A DNA stretch of 6,704 nt from Desulfuromusa sp. (GTDB lineage Bacteria; Desulfobacterota; Desulfuromonadia; Desulfuromonadales; Geopsychrobacteraceae). Position numbers and translations under genes: made by a program. The notes under the pieces were generated by a model, which saw only the letters and a list, made by a program, of their open reading frames with translations, searched no databases and had not been told where the DNA came from. Shown piece after piece: positions 6,695-6,704 of this stretch; position 1 is the first letter of the stretch; each line of letters opens with the position of its first letter. The stretch lies in the NCBI GenBank assembly GCA_023145655.1, contig JAGLDI010000029.1, positions 1 to 6,704 of the forward strand, written 5' to 3'.

Positions 6695-6704
6695 TTTCCC
6701 TCCG

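Overview
The window holds five protein-coding genes, all on the minus strand and packed tightly. No RNA genes, mobile elements, CRISPR arrays or phage genes are visible. Base composition is balanced, with AT-rich spacers and good Shine-Dalgarno sites, and looks bacterial throughout. The gene content (a Bat aerotolerance cluster with a VWA-TPR fusion protein, a stand-alone BioD-like/DRTGG protein and a YbaK-type deacylase) suggests a Gram-negative proteobacterium-like organism. A Desulfuromonadales-type anaerobe is my best guess, but this is weak inference from gene content; no taxonomic marker is present.

In transcription order (right to left) there are two blocks. The first, 6694 to 3135, is the distal part of a Bat (Bacteroides aerotolerance-type) operon. 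It encodes a 616-residue inner-membrane protein that joins a BatB-like von Willebrand A domain to a BatC-like TPR domain, followed by a BatD protein whose start overlaps the end of the fusion gene by 7 nt. BatA, a DUF58 protein and a MoxR ATPase usually precede these genes and would be expected beyond the right edge. The two proteins are both predicted to be membrane-anchored. The family is thought to work with MoxR ATPases as an envelope-associated chaperone or stress system, but its biochemical role is not settled.

A 197-nt AT-rich spacer (2938-3134) separates the blocks and carries a possible promoter, but no convincing terminator. The second block, 2937 to 64, is a compact three-gene unit: a P-loop BioD-like/DRTGG protein that corresponds to the N-terminal regulatory half of long phosphotransacetylases without the catalytic half, a soluble TPR protein, and a YbaK/EbsC-family aminoacyl-tRNA deacylase. 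At both internal junctions the stop codon is part of the next gene's Shine-Dalgarno sequence (TAAGG), which suggests translational coupling. Why these three functions are grouped is not clear from the sequence.

The left 63 nt beyond the deacylase stop codon contain nothing I can assign. Nothing in the window is an obviously new system. The points most worth a second look are the three-gene unit of unknown purpose, the low-complexity Q/N/K-rich linker in the VWA-TPR protein, and a cysteine pair in the periplasmic part of BatD.
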